Notes under the pieces: model-generated
What the model saw: only the letters and a program-made list of their open reading frames with translations
What the model was told of the DNA's origin: nothing
Databases searched by the model: none
Translations under genes and position numbers: made by a program
DNA from: Chloroflexi bacterium RBG_16_56_11
GTDB taxonomy: Bacteria; Chloroflexota; Dehalococcoidia; Dehalococcoidales; RBG-16-60-22
Reading direction: 5' to 3'
NCBI GenBank assembly: GCA_001796865.1
Contig: MGNQ01000040.1
Span: 903-12,939 of the forward strand
DNA: 12,037 bases
Shown: one piece after another, positions 5,530 through 12,037 of the stretch
Position numbering within the stretch: position 1 is the stretch's first letter
How the letters are laid out: every line of letters starts with the position of its first letter

Positions 5530-7065
5530 TTATTTGGCGTAGTCCACCGCCCTCGTCTCCCGGATGACGGTCACCTTTATCTGTCCCGGGTACTCCAGCG
5601 TCTCCTCTACTTTTTTGACAATGTCCCTGGCCAGCCTCATCGCCCCCAGGTCGTCGATGGCCTCCGGCTTGACCAGGATGCGCACCTCGCGCCCGGCCTG
5701 GATGGCATAAGACTTTTCCACGCCCTTAAAGCTGTCGGCGATGTCTTCCAGCGCCTTGAGCCGTTTCAGGTAGCTGTCCAGCGATTCCCGCCGCGCCCCC
5801 GGCCTGGCGCTGCTGATGGCGTCCGCCGCCGAAGCGATGTAGCCCCAGACGCTCGTATCGCTCGTCTCGAGGTGGTGCTCGGCCACGCCCTTGAGCACCT
5901 CGGCCGACTTTTCCCACTGTTTCACCAGGTCGGCGCCGATGGCGGCGTGGGTCCCTTCCACCTCGCGGTCCACGGACTTGCCGATATCGTGCAGCAGGCC
6001 GGTCTTCTTGGCGGTGATGACGTTGGCCCCGAGTTCCGCGGCGATCATGCCGGCCAGGTAGGCTACCTCGATGCTATGCTCCAGGGCGTTCTGCCCGTAG
6101 CTGGTGCGGTACTTGAGCCGGCCCAGCAGCTTGATAAGCTCGGGATGTAGCTGCACCCCCAGTTGTAAGGCCGCCTGCTCCCCGGCCTTCTGGATATCTA
6201 CCTCTACCTCTTGCTTGGCTTTTCCGGCCATTTCTTCGATGCGCGCCGGGTGGATGCGCCCGTCCTGGATAAGCCGGTTCAGGGCCACCCGGGCGATTTC
6301 CCGCCGGACGGGGTCGAAGCTGGATATCGTCACCGCCTCCGGCGTATCGTCGATGATGAGGTCGACCCCCGTGGCCTGCTCCAGGGCCCGGATGTTGCGG
6401 CCTTCCCGGCCGATAAGCCGGCCCTTCATCTCGTCATTGGGCAGCGGGACCACCGACACCGTCGTCTCCGCCACCACTTCCGAGGCGCTCCGCTGGATGG
6501 CCAGCGCCAGCACCTCCTGCGCCTTCTCGTTGGACTCTTCTCGTAGCTTTGACTCCCACAGGTGAAGTCGCCGCGACGCTTCATGCTGCATTTCGACTTC
6601 CATGGCGTCGAGCAGGTGCTGCCGCGCTTCTGTGCTGGACATCCCGGATATCAGCTCCAGCTGCTTGAGCTGCTTGTCCTTGAGCTCGGTCGTCTGGTTG
6701 CGCGTGGCCTCAATTTCTCTTTCCTTGTTGGTCAGGTTGCGGTCGCGCTGTTCCACACCTTCGAGCTTGCGGTCGAGGGTCTCCGATTTCTGGTTAAGCC
6801 GGTTTTCCTGTTTCTGGAGCTCGGAGCGCCTCTCGCGGTATTCCCCCTCCGCCCCCGCCTTGATTCGCTTGCCGTCTTCCTGGGCGGCTGCGGTGATGTC
6901 TTTGGCCTCGTTCCTCGCCTCGGCCACCATCTTGGCCGCTTTCCTCTCGGCGATGCGAAGCTGGCGGTTGAAGATAAGGCGGCGGGAAAGAAAGGCCGCC
7001 ATGCCGCCCAGCACCACGCCGATAATTAGAATGAAGAAGAAGGCTACTAGATTCAATAATGTCAT
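5530..7065 (-). CDS. rny: Ribonuclease Y
   Basis: A 511-residue membrane-anchored endoribonuclease with the full RNase Y domain order. An N-terminal membrane helix (about 4-27) is followed by a long charged coiled coil (about 35-200, rich in E, K, R and Q), a KH RNA-binding domain with GRLIGREGRNIR at 215-226, and an HD catalytic domain with H330 and the H359-D360 pair in LLHDIGK. The C-terminal part ends with the conserved GQIKVTVIRETRA. In Firmicutes RNase Y starts bulk mRNA decay at the membrane. The ATG at 7065 has GGAGG (minus strand, 7071-7075) 5 nt upstream. Length is normal (about 510-520). It follows recX after 120 bp of AT-rich repeat DNA and precedes the ymdB-like gene, which recalls the Bacillus rny-ymdB order. 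Confidence 0.96.
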   Translation of the reverse strand: MTLLNLVAFFFILIIGVVLGGMAAFLSRRLIFNRQLRIAERKAAKMVAEARNEAKDITAAAQEDGKRIKAGAEGEYRERRSELQKQENRLNQKSETLDRKLEGVEQRDRNLTNKEREIEATRNQTTELKDKQLKQLELISGMSSTEARQHLLDAMEVEMQHEASRRLHLWESKLREESNEKAQEVLALAIQRSASEVVAETTVSVVPLPNDEMKGRLIGREGRNIRALEQATGVDLIIDDTPEAVTISSFDPVRREIARVALNRLIQDGRIHPARIEEMAGKAKQEVEVDIQKAGEQAALQLGVQLHPELIKLLGRLKYRTSYGQNALEHSIEVAYLAGMIAAELGANVITAKKTGLLHDIGKSVDREVEGTHAAIGADLVKQWEKSAEVLKGVAEHHLETSDTSVWGYIASAADAISSARPGARRESLDSYLKRLKALEDIADSFKGVEKSYAIQAGREVRILVKPEAIDDLGAMRLARDIVKKVEETLEYPGQIKVTVIRETRAVDYAK

Positions 7066-7100
7066 TCCATCCTCCCCCTTTTTTCGTATCGTTATTAAAA

Positions 7101-7204
7101 CTCAAAAGTTAAAATTCAAATCTCAAAACCACAGCGTAAAAGTCAAAGCTTAGCAGTTTTTACTTTTAAGTTAAGGTTTTGACCTTTAAGCTTTGATTTT
7201 TACG
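7101..7204. repeat. AT-rich dispersed repeat with 18-bp inverted arms, overlapping the end of recX
   Basis: The rny-recX gap is made of short TCAAA/TTAAA-like words. Arms at 7135-7152 and 7187-7204 are complementary at 17 of 18 positions (CGTAAAAGTCAAAGCTTA against TAAGCTTTGATTTTTACG). The right arm overlaps the last codons and the stop codon of recX (7186-7188). CTCAAAAGTTAAAA at 7101-7114 recurs in the opposite orientation at 9972-9985. The fold could end or slow transcription after recX, but its stem is AT-rich and not a standard terminator. Confidence 0.6.
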
Positions 7205-7848
7205 TTTTTTTGGATATTATTTTCTTCCGTTTTCTCCTGCCATACCCTGGTAACCGTGGTTTCGATTATGTCCCAGCCGAAGCCGCGGCGGAGCAGGTAT
7301 TGCCCGAGTTGTCGGCGGAATCCCTGGAAATCAGTCAGGGGCAGGCGCTTGGCCCTAGCCAGGGCCGCCCGGTAAGCGGCGTCTCCGTCATCTATCTCGC
7401 TGGTGATTTGTTCGATGATGTCCCTGTCCAGTCCCTGTCTTTGCAGTTCCAGCCTGACCAGCCGCCGACTCCGCGGGCGGAAAGTGTTGCGGTTGTCTTT
7501 CCAGAAACGGGCAAACTCGGTATCGTCTATCAATCCCCGTTCCCTGAGCCTGGCCAGGGCTTTCTCGATGCAGTCCGTATCGAATCCGTGCTTGCGCAGT
7601 CGCTGCTTGAGGTCGGCCTCGCTGCGTGGCCGGTAACCCAGGAACCGGACGGCGGCGTTCAAGCACCTCTGGAACCGGTCGTGTGCCGCCAGTGATACCA
7701 GCCCCGCGTCCGTAACGGGCTGGCCGACCCTCAACCCCTCCTCCAGCGCCACCCCCGCCAGCAGCTCGACGGTAAGACCGCTATCCAGCGATACTTCGAT
7801 TCGCTTCTCCCGGCCTTTTATCGCCTTGAGTCCGGTTATCTTGCTCAT
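7186..7848 (-). CDS. recX: RecX, regulator of RecA
   Basis: A 220-residue RecX-family protein. Family features are an N-terminal beta region (about 3-45) and three-helix repeats: AAVRFLGYRPRSEADLKQRL, with the C-terminal edge ERGLIDDTEFARFW; FRPRSRRLVRLELQRQGLD; and the last repeat, ending QYLLRRGFGWDIIETTV. RecX binds RecA filaments and limits their extension and coprotease activity. It follows recA on the same strand after 96 bp containing a hairpin. The ATG at 7848 has AGGA about 8 nt upstream. The final residues (roughly NVKIKA) and the stop codon come from an AT-rich dispersed repeat (7187-7204), so the native C-terminus has apparently been replaced or extended by repeat DNA. Size is at the long end for RecX but not abnormal. 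Confidence 0.93.
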   Translation of the reverse strand: MSKITGLKAIKGREKRIEVSLDSGLTVELLAGVALEEGLRVGQPVTDAGLVSLAAHDRFQRCLNAAVRFLGYRPRSEADLKQRLRKHGFDTDCIEKALARLRERGLIDDTEFARFWKDNRNTFRPRSRRLVRLELQRQGLDRDIIEQITSEIDDGDAAYRAALARAKRLPLTDFQGFRRQLGQYLLRRGFGWDIIETTVTRVWQEKTEENNIQKNVKIKA

Positions 7849-7872
7849 CAGTAATGTCCTTTTAAAACACGG

Positions 7873-7899
7873 AAGGCTGAAGCACTGTGCCCCAGCCTT
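7873..7899 (-). terminator. Hairpin between recA and recX, possible leaky terminator
   Basis: AAGGCTG (7873-7879) and CAGCCTT (7893-7899) form a perfect 7-bp stem. GCA/TGC inside (7882-7884 and 7888-7890) can extend it beyond a 2x2 mismatch. On the minus strand the stem is followed by CCGTGTTTTAAA, a weak T-rich stretch. In E. coli an intrinsic terminator between recA and recX lets only a fraction of transcripts through, and the placement here is the same. The short, offset T-tract makes the call uncertain. Confidence 0.4.
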
Positions 7900-7944
7900 T
7901 ACTCGATTCCAGCCTGTCGGCCTGGTTTGTATCGCCAGGCTCCT

Positions 7945-8961
7945 TCATTCTTCTTCAGGCGATGAGAGTTGTGCGTTGCCGGCTGAGGCCCGTATCCGTT
8001 CTTCCATTTCTTTGGCGAGGTCGGGATTCTGCTTGAGGTATTGCTTGGTGCTTTCCCGGCCCTGCCCGAGGCGGATGTCGCCATAGGAGAAAAAGGCACC
8101 TGATTTGCTCACCAGCCCCAGCTCTAAGCCGATGTCGATAATGTTGCCCTCTTTGCTGATGCCGTGGTCGAACATGATGTCGAACTCGGCGCTCCGGAAG
8201 GGTGGGGCAACCTTGTTCTTTACTACCTTAGCTTTAATATGACTGCCTATGGCCTCGTTTCCCTGCTTGATGGTCTCGGCGCGCCTGAGCTCGACTCTTA
8301 TCGAGCTGTAGAATTTGAGGGCGCGGCCCCCGGTGGTCACCTCCGGGTTCCCGAACACGATGCCGACCTTCTCCCTCAACTGGTTGATGAAGACCACCGC
8401 GGTGCCGGACCGGCCGATGGCCGCGGCGAGTTTCCGCAGCGCCTGGGACATCAGGCGGGCCTGCAGTCCCATCTGCGGGTCGCCCATGTCTCCTTCTATC
8501 TCCGCCCGGGGAACCAGGGCGGCCACGCTATCGATGACGATGACATCGACGGCGCTACTCCTTACCAGCGCTTCGGTAATCTCCAGCGCCTGCTCACCGG
8601 TGTCCGGCTGCGAAATCAGCAGCTCGTCGACATTGACGCCGCAACTGGCGGCATAAGAGGGGTCGAGGGCGTGCTCCGCATCTATATAGGCAACCGTACC
8701 TCCCCTTTTTTGCGACTCGGCGATGATATGCTGGGCTAAGGTAGTCTTCCCGGACGACTCGGGTCCGAAAATCTCCGTTATCCTGCCTTTCGGTATCCCC
8801 CCGATACCCAGGGCGATGTCCAGAGCCAGTGAGCCGGTAGGTATGGCCGCGATAGGCGGTAACGCGGCGTTTACCCCCAGCTTCATGATGGAGCCCTTGC
8901 CGAACCGTTTCTCTATCTGGCCGATGGCCAGTTCCAGTGCTTTTACTCTCTCCGTGGTCAT
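7945..8961 (-). CDS. recA: Recombinase RecA
   Basis: A 338-residue RecA, the ATP-dependent strand-exchange protein of homologous recombination and the coprotease that triggers SOS repressor cleavage. Walker A is GPESSGKTT (66-74), Walker B is the VDVIVIDSVAALVPRAE region, and the L2 loop FINQLREKVGIVFGNPEVTTGG is complete, as are KNKVAPPFRSAEFDIMF and the acidic C-terminal tail SSPEEE. I take the ATG at 8961 because GAGG (minus strand, 8971-8968) lies 6 nt upstream; the in-frame TTG at 8973 overlaps that site and would add MRRE. No Bacillus-type LexA box (GAAC-N4-GTTC) is visible in 8962-9126. No intein or frameshift is present. Length is normal. Confidence 0.97.
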   Translation of the reverse strand: MTTERVKALELAIGQIEKRFGKGSIMKLGVNAALPPIAAIPTGSLALDIALGIGGIPKGRITEIFGPESSGKTTLAQHIIAESQKRGGTVAYIDAEHALDPSYAASCGVNVDELLISQPDTGEQALEITEALVRSSAVDVIVIDSVAALVPRAEIEGDMGDPQMGLQARLMSQALRKLAAAIGRSGTAVVFINQLREKVGIVFGNPEVTTGGRALKFYSSIRVELRRAETIKQGNEAIGSHIKAKVVKNKVAPPFRSAEFDIMFDHGISKEGNIIDIGLELGLVSKSGAFFSYGDIRLGQGRESTKQYLKQNPDLAKEMEERIRASAGNAQLSSPEEE

Positions 8962-8977
8962 CTCTCGCCTCAAACCG

Positions 8978-9006
8978 ATAATATCATAACCGTCTTATCA
9001 AAACAA
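8978..9006 (-). promoter_or_regulatory. Weak promoter candidate for recA
   Basis: TTGTTT (minus strand, 9006-9001) and TATTAT (8983-8978) are separated by 17 nt. The -10 matches the sigma70 consensus at 5 of 6 positions, but the -35 at only 3. A start about 7 nt downstream would leave a very short leader before the recA ATG at 8961, overlapping the ribosome-binding site. Another start further upstream is equally possible. Confidence 0.25.
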
Positions 9007-9059
9007 GTAGCGGGATACGGGCCAGGCGACTATAAATCAGCTAAAAATATATACGAAAG

Positions 9060-9099
9060 CCCCGGCGTCAATGCCCGGCGGGGAATGGCGGTGCCGGGG
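9060..9099 (-). terminator. Possible terminator of nadE
   Basis: On the minus strand, downstream of the nadE stop, CCCCGGC (9099-9093) can pair with GCCGGGG (9066-9060). A competing shorter pairing joins CCCCG (9083-9079) with CGGGG (9064-9060). The stem is followed by CTTTCGTATATATTTTT, a discontinuous T-rich tail. GC-rich stem and position fit a terminator separating nadE from recA, but the loop is long and the T-tract interrupted. Confidence 0.35.
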
Positions 9100-9126
9100 T
9101 GAAAGTGATAAAAAACAAGCGTAACT

Positions 9127-9858
9127 TTAATCGAATCTTGCTATAGGCGGTAGCGCTAGCTTATGGCGGCTGGCGGATTTCATGGCATCGATGCGCCTTT
9201 TTATCTCCGGCGGGGCCTTACCGGTCAGTATGTATCGGTCCAGGTCCGCGTAGGTGAACCCCATCTCGCCCTCGTCGGTCTGTCCCTCCCAGAGCCCGGC
9301 GGAAGGCGGTTTCACGACTATCTCCCGCGGGATTCCCAGGTAACCCGCCAGCTCCCTGATTTCCGCTTTGACCAGGTTGCCCAGGGGCAGGATGTCCACG
9401 CCGCTGTCCCCGAACTTCGTGAAGTAACCCACCGTCAACTCGCTCCGGTTACCGGAGCCGGCCACGAGATATCTGAGCTGGTTGGCGGTATAGTAAAGAG
9501 TACTCATTCTCAGCCTGGCCTTGAGGTTGGCCCCGGCCATCCTTCGGCGGGAGTCGTCGGCTTGAAGCTCCGGCAGGACTTTAAGAAAAGTGTCGTAAAT
9601 GCCGTCGAGGGGCACCAGCACCGTGCGGATGGAGAACTGTTTCGCCATGGTTTCGGCGTGGATTCGGTCCTCGTCGATGCTGTGGCAGGGCATTATCAAC
9701 CCGAGCGTGCTTTCCGGGAAGGCCCGGCGGCAGAGTACGCCCAGCACCGAGGAATCGATGCCGCCGCTCAACCCGAGCACCGTCCCGCTGTGCCCGGTGG
9801 ACGTGACTATCTCTTTAATCCAGGCCGTCAGCTTTTCGGCCGTTTCTTCTGCGTTCAT
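9127..9858 (-). CDS. nadE: NH3-dependent NAD+ synthetase
   Basis: A 243-residue single-domain NAD synthetase. It adenylates nicotinic acid adenine dinucleotide and amidates it with ammonia, the last step of NAD synthesis. The PP-loop SGGIDSS is at 31-37, ARLRM at about 114-118, GSGNRSELTVGYFTKFGD at 134-151, and the closing signature PSAGLWEGQTDEGEMG at 185-200. There is no N-terminal nitrilase-type glutaminase domain, so ammonia must come free or from a separate protein. Size fits the short bacterial form. The ATG at 9858 has AAGGAG (minus strand, 9865-9870) 6 nt upstream, and a promoter candidate sits at 9891-9920. It is transcribed away from the plus-strand amidohydrolase and toward recA, from which 165 bp with a putative terminator separate it. 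Confidence 0.95.
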   Translation of the reverse strand: MNAEETAEKLTAWIKEIVTSTGHSGTVLGLSGGIDSSVLGVLCRRAFPESTLGLIMPCHSIDEDRIHAETMAKQFSIRTVLVPLDGIYDTFLKVLPELQADDSRRRMAGANLKARLRMSTLYYTANQLRYLVAGSGNRSELTVGYFTKFGDSGVDILPLGNLVKAEIRELAGYLGIPREIVVKPPSAGLWEGQTDEGEMGFTYADLDRYILTGKAPPEIKRRIDAMKSASRHKLALPPIARFD

Positions 9859-9890
9859 CGGCGACTCCTTTGCAGGTCAGATTCAACGGT

Positions 9891-9920
9891 AGTATACTGG
9901 CAAAGAGACCGACCCGTCAA
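9891..9920 (-). promoter_or_regulatory. Sigma70-type promoter for nadE
   Basis: TTGACG (minus strand, 9920-9915) and TATACT (9896-9891) are spaced by 18 nt. Each hexamer matches the sigma70/SigA consensus at five of six positions. Transcription would begin near 9884, giving a leader of about 26 nt that includes the AAGGAG site. This is the best promoter in the window and lies in the divergent gap. Confidence 0.6.
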
Positions 9921-9971
9921 AAGGACTCAACAAAGGAAATCTCCGGTGACAACCTCGAGACAGGTTTTAAT

Positions 9972-9985
9972 TTTTAACTTTTGAG
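9972..9985. repeat. Inverted copy of AT-rich word from 7101-7114, just before amidohydrolase start
   Basis: TTTTAACTTTTGAG is the exact reverse complement of 7101-7114. Flanking bases are also A/T-rich and partly similar (TTTTAATTTTTAACTT). It ends 8 nt before the ATG of the amidohydrolase, where a ribosome-binding site would be expected, and no good Shine-Dalgarno is present. It is probably a fragment of the same dispersed family. Confidence 0.45.
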
Positions 9986-9993
9986 CTTCTTCC

Positions 9994-11526
9994 ATGCCGT
10001 CCGCAGATTTGATTTTAAAAAACGCCCGCGTCATCACCATGGATGCCTCGAGTCCCTTGGCGGAAGCGGTGGCTGTTACCGGCGGGAAAGTTGCGGCGGT
10101 CGGCCGCGCCGCGGACCTGGACTCCTTAATCGGTAGCCGAACCAGGGTGGTTGACTGCGCCGGACGAACGGTGGTGCCCGGTTTTAACGATGCCCATTTG
10201 CACCTGTTTTCCCTGGCCAGGAAGCTGCTCGGCATCGACCTCAGTCCAGTTTCGGTGCGCTCGATAGTTGACATAAAAGACGTGCTCAAACGTGAGGCGG
10301 CGAAAATACCGCCCGGTACCTGGCTGAGCGGCACCGACTACAACGAGTTTTACCTGGCCGAGAAACGGTGTCCCACCCGCTGGGATATCGACGAGGCCGC
10401 GCCCGGCCATCCGGTCGTGCTGAGTCACCGCTCCCTGCACGCCTGCGTCCTCAACAGCTACGCCCTCTCCCTGGCCGGCATCGATAGAAACACGGAAGAG
10501 CCGCCCGGCGCCTGCATCGAGCGCGACCTCGATACCGGTGAGCCCAACGGTATCCTGGTAAATATGCTGGGACACGTCCGCAGCCGGGTCATGCCGCCTT
10601 TGACGGTTGCCGAGCTTGACCGGGCGTTCTCCATGGCTAACGTGCAGTTTCTCTCCGCTGGCATTACCTCGCTCGGAGACGCCACTTATAAGAACGACCC
10701 CGCCCGCTGGCGGTTGGTGAAACAATACCAGGACTCCGGAGTTCTCCGCAGCCGCGTTTTGATGATGGCCGGACCGGAGACCCGCCATGAGTTCCAGGCA
10801 GCCGGTATGGTCACCGGCGCCGGTGACAGCCGGCTGCGCCTCGGAGCGGTGAAATTCCTGCTGGAGGTGAAACCGGACCAGGACGAGTTGAATCAGGCTG
10901 CGCTCGACTGCCACCGGGCGGGATGGCAGCTTGCCTTCCACGCCGTTGCCGAAAGCACGGTCGAGGAGGCCATCAAGGCGTTGGAATATATCAAGCTTCA
11001 CTCTCCCGTGGCGGGCCGGCGCCACCGCATCGAGCACTGTGGGGAGTGCCCGCCCGCCCTCCTGGAGCGATTGAAAAAACTGGATGCGGTCATCGTCACC
11101 CAACCCCCGACCCTCTACTACAGCGGCGAGAGATACCTGGAAACTGTTAAACCAGACCAGCTCCCCTGGCTCTACCGCATCGCGTCGCCCCTGGATAGGG
11201 GAGTGGTCGTCGCCGCCAGCTCGGATGCCCCGGTCGCGCCGGTGAATCCATTGACCGGCATCTACGCGGCGGTCACCCGCCGGGCGGAGTCCGGCCAGGT
11301 GCTGCTACCCGGGGAGACGATTACGCCCTACCAGGCGCTGGCGCTGTACACGGTCAACGCCGCTTACGCCTCCTTCGAGGAAAAAACCAGAGGTTCTATT
11401 ACGCCCGGCCGGTTGGCGGACATGGTCGTTCTCAGCGACGACCCCGCCCGGGTACCGCCGGAGCGGATAAAGGACATCCGCGTGGAGACGACGATTATCG
11501 GCGGGGAGGTTGCCTGGGAAAGATGA
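9994..11526 (+). CDS. YtcJ-like metal-dependent amidohydrolase
   Basis: A 510-residue protein of the amidohydrolase superfamily, YtcJ/Amidohydro_3 type. An N-terminal beta-sandwich part (ADLILKNARVITMD...VVDCAGRTVVPGFND) leads into the TIM barrel. Likely metal ligands and catalytic residues are H68 and H70 in NDAHLHL, K287 in GAVKFLLEV (the family's barrel lysine), H316 in LAFHAVAE, H348 in RHRIEHC and D411 in ASSDAPV. The C-terminal sandwich closes with GSITPGRLADMVVLSDDP. Such enzymes hydrolyse C-N bonds of amides, ureas or formamides; the substrate cannot be told from sequence. The ATG at 9994 is fixed by an in-frame TGA at 9982-9984. There is no good Shine-Dalgarno; an AT-rich repeat fragment lies at that place. 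The gene overlaps the next by 4 bp. No signal peptide is evident, so it is probably cytoplasmic. Confidence 0.9.
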   Translation: MPSADLILKNARVITMDASSPLAEAVAVTGGKVAAVGRAADLDSLIGSRTRVVDCAGRTVVPGFNDAHLHLFSLARKLLGIDLSPVSVRSIVDIKDVLKREAAKIPPGTWLSGTDYNEFYLAEKRCPTRWDIDEAAPGHPVVLSHRSLHACVLNSYALSLAGIDRNTEEPPGACIERDLDTGEPNGILVNMLGHVRSRVMPPLTVAELDRAFSMANVQFLSAGITSLGDATYKNDPARWRLVKQYQDSGVLRSRVLMMAGPETRHEFQAAGMVTGAGDSRLRLGAVKFLLEVKPDQDELNQAALDCHRAGWQLAFHAVAESTVEEAIKALEYIKLHSPVAGRRHRIEHCGECPPALLERLKKLDAVIVTQPPTLYYSGERYLETVKPDQLPWLYRIASPLDRGVVVAASSDAPVAPVNPLTGIYAAVTRRAESGQVLLPGETITPYQALALYTVNAAYASFEEKTRGSITPGRLADMVVLSDDPARVPPERIKDIRVETTIIGGEVAWER

Positions 11527-11843
11527 TGAGTGATATTGATAAGGCGGATATAATCGCCGGGAGGCTGCGGCAGGAGCCCTATCGCCTGCTGAATAACGAC
11601 TGCATCACGAAGTCGGTCCGTCTCAAGAGGGAATGCCGGGCGCTGGGCATCCCGGTCAAGGTGGTCGTCTGTATCGGGCTGGCCCGGGCGCGCTGGTTCG
11701 GCCGCTGGCTGACCATCCCGGTAATCCACGGCTGGGGCGAGGTCGGCGGCCACAGGATAGAGACCTCGCGTCCGCTCGGCTCGTCCGGCATCTGGGGTAT
11801 CGTTCCGGTGGATATCCGGCCGGTCATTTCTATCCGGTTCTAG
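11523..11843 (+). CDS. Small transglutaminase-like protein (putative C-H-D triad)
   Basis: A 106-residue protein. I do not know it by name, but its pattern recalls the transglutaminase-like (papain-fold) core. NNDCITKSVRLKRECRALGIPVKVV (24-48) resembles the nucleophile helix and the following RxxGIPA strand, with C27 as candidate nucleophile. IHGWGEV (68-74) resembles the HAWVEV strand, with H69. WGIVPVDIRP (91-100) resembles the closing W..VD element, with D97. The usual domain is larger, so this would be a stripped-down form lacking extra strands and any signal or membrane segment. It starts at 11523 inside the stop of the amidohydrolase (ATGA overlap); a second ATG follows directly at 11526. 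GGGAGG stands about 13 nt upstream and GGGAAAG nearer. Translational coupling suggests a shared process. A structural homologue without activity is possible. Confidence 0.6.
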   Translation: MMSDIDKADIIAGRLRQEPYRLLNNDCITKSVRLKRECRALGIPVKVVVCIGLARARWFGRWLTIPVIHGWGEVGGHRIETSRPLGSSGIWGIVPVDIRPVISIRF

Positions 11844-11875
11844 ACCTTAGCTGCATTAGTTGGTTCTCAAATAGA

Positions 11876-11898
11876 CCGCTCATCCTGAGCCTGTCGAA
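11876..11898 (-). repeat. Inverted copy of the 23-bp repeat unit, forming a hairpin with the array
   Basis: This 23-bp stretch equals the reverse complement of the adjoining tandem unit at 20 of 23 positions; the 12 bases GAGCCTGTCGAA at 11887-11898 pair perfectly with TTCGACAGGCTC at 11905-11916 across the 6-base loop GGGTGA. It begins 32 bp after the stop codon of the transglutaminase-like gene. A long hairpin can form here, but no T-tract follows, so I do not call it a terminator. Confidence 0.75.
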
Positions 11899-11904
11899 GG
11901 GTGA

Positions 11905-12037
11905 TTCGACAGGCTCACCACGAGCGGTTCGACAGGCTCACCACGAGCGGTTCGACAGGCTCATCACGAGCGGTTCGACAGGCTCACCACGAGCGGTTCG
12001 ACAGGCTCACCACGAGCGGTTCGACAGGCTCACCACG
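11905..12037. repeat. Tandem array of a 23-bp unit, five full copies and a sixth cut by the window edge
   Basis: Units begin with TTCGACAGGCTC and end with CGAGCGG, at 11905-11927, 11928-11950, 11951-11973, 11974-11996 and 11997-12019; the last 18 bases of the window start a sixth. All are identical apart from one C-to-T change in the third (TCATCAC for TCACCAC). There are no spacers. CCTGAGCCTGTCGAA-type palindromes are a familiar dispersed repeat in bacterial genomes; here one arm has been amplified in tandem. The array has no start codon or coding sign and continues beyond the window. Confidence 0.92.

Noticed and set aside
8962..9126. A LexA/SOS operator upstream of recA
   Set aside because: No GAAC-N4-GTTC or CTG-N10-CAG type palindrome convincing enough to report was found in this stretch; a lineage-specific operator cannot be excluded.
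10126..11103. A 325-codon minus-strand open frame opposite the amidohydrolase
   Set aside because: It is antisense to a gene with clear superfamily motifs throughout, has low-complexity composition typical of GC-rich shadow frames, and shows no recognisable domain.
11876..11916. Strong hairpin after the transglutaminase-like gene as an intrinsic terminator
   Set aside because: The stem is long, but no T-tract follows; the sequence belongs to the repeat family.
11905..12037. Short regular repeats resembling a CRISPR array
   Set aside because: The 23-bp units abut each other with no spacers, so this is a plain tandem repeat; no cas gene is in the window.

Overview
The window looks like a chromosomal segment of a GC-rich Chloroflexota bacterium, most likely of the Dehalococcoidia. 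This placement is an inference from the set and order of genes (recA-recX-rny-ymdB-like-PHP on one strand, a thiolase/DUF35 pair, a stand-alone cobalamin-dependent methionine synthase activation domain, a B-box zinc-finger membrane protein beside plsY) and from the dispersed repeats. No rRNA, tRNA, CRISPR array, phage gene or transposase gene is visible.

Layout. Nine complete genes and one partial gene lie on the minus strand from 1 to 9858; two lie on the plus strand from 9994 to 11843. Reading the minus strand in its direction of transcription: nadE (own promoter candidate in the divergent gap); recA and recX, with a hairpin between them; rny (RNase Y), a YmdB-type phosphodiesterase and a PHP-domain phosphoesterase/nuclease (the last two overlap by 4 bp); plsY and a B-box zinc-finger membrane protein (4-bp overlap); then a thiolase, a DUF35 Zn-ribbon/OB-fold partner and a B12-type activation domain that runs off the left edge. 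On the plus strand a YtcJ-like amidohydrolase overlaps by 4 bp a 106-codon gene that I read as a minimal transglutaminase-like protein.

How the genes fit together. RecA and RecX form the recombinase/regulator pair. RNase Y, the YmdB-like enzyme and the PHP protein make a plausible RNA/nucleotide-turnover group; the rny-ymdB adjacency is also known in Firmicutes. The thiolase and DUF35 proteins are expected to form one acyl-CoA-handling enzyme. PlsY makes lysophosphatidate for membrane lipids, and NadE makes NAD from ammonia.

The most unusual aspect is the intergenic DNA. Most of the gaps larger than about 100 bp hold short palindromic or TIR-bounded repeats of several families (833-940, 3507-3670, 5373-5518, 7101-7204, 9972-9985, 11876-12037). 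One of them supplies the recX stop codon, and one has grown into a 23-bp tandem array that leaves the window. I did not find a convincing new defence system or biosynthetic cluster; the coding part is mostly housekeeping.
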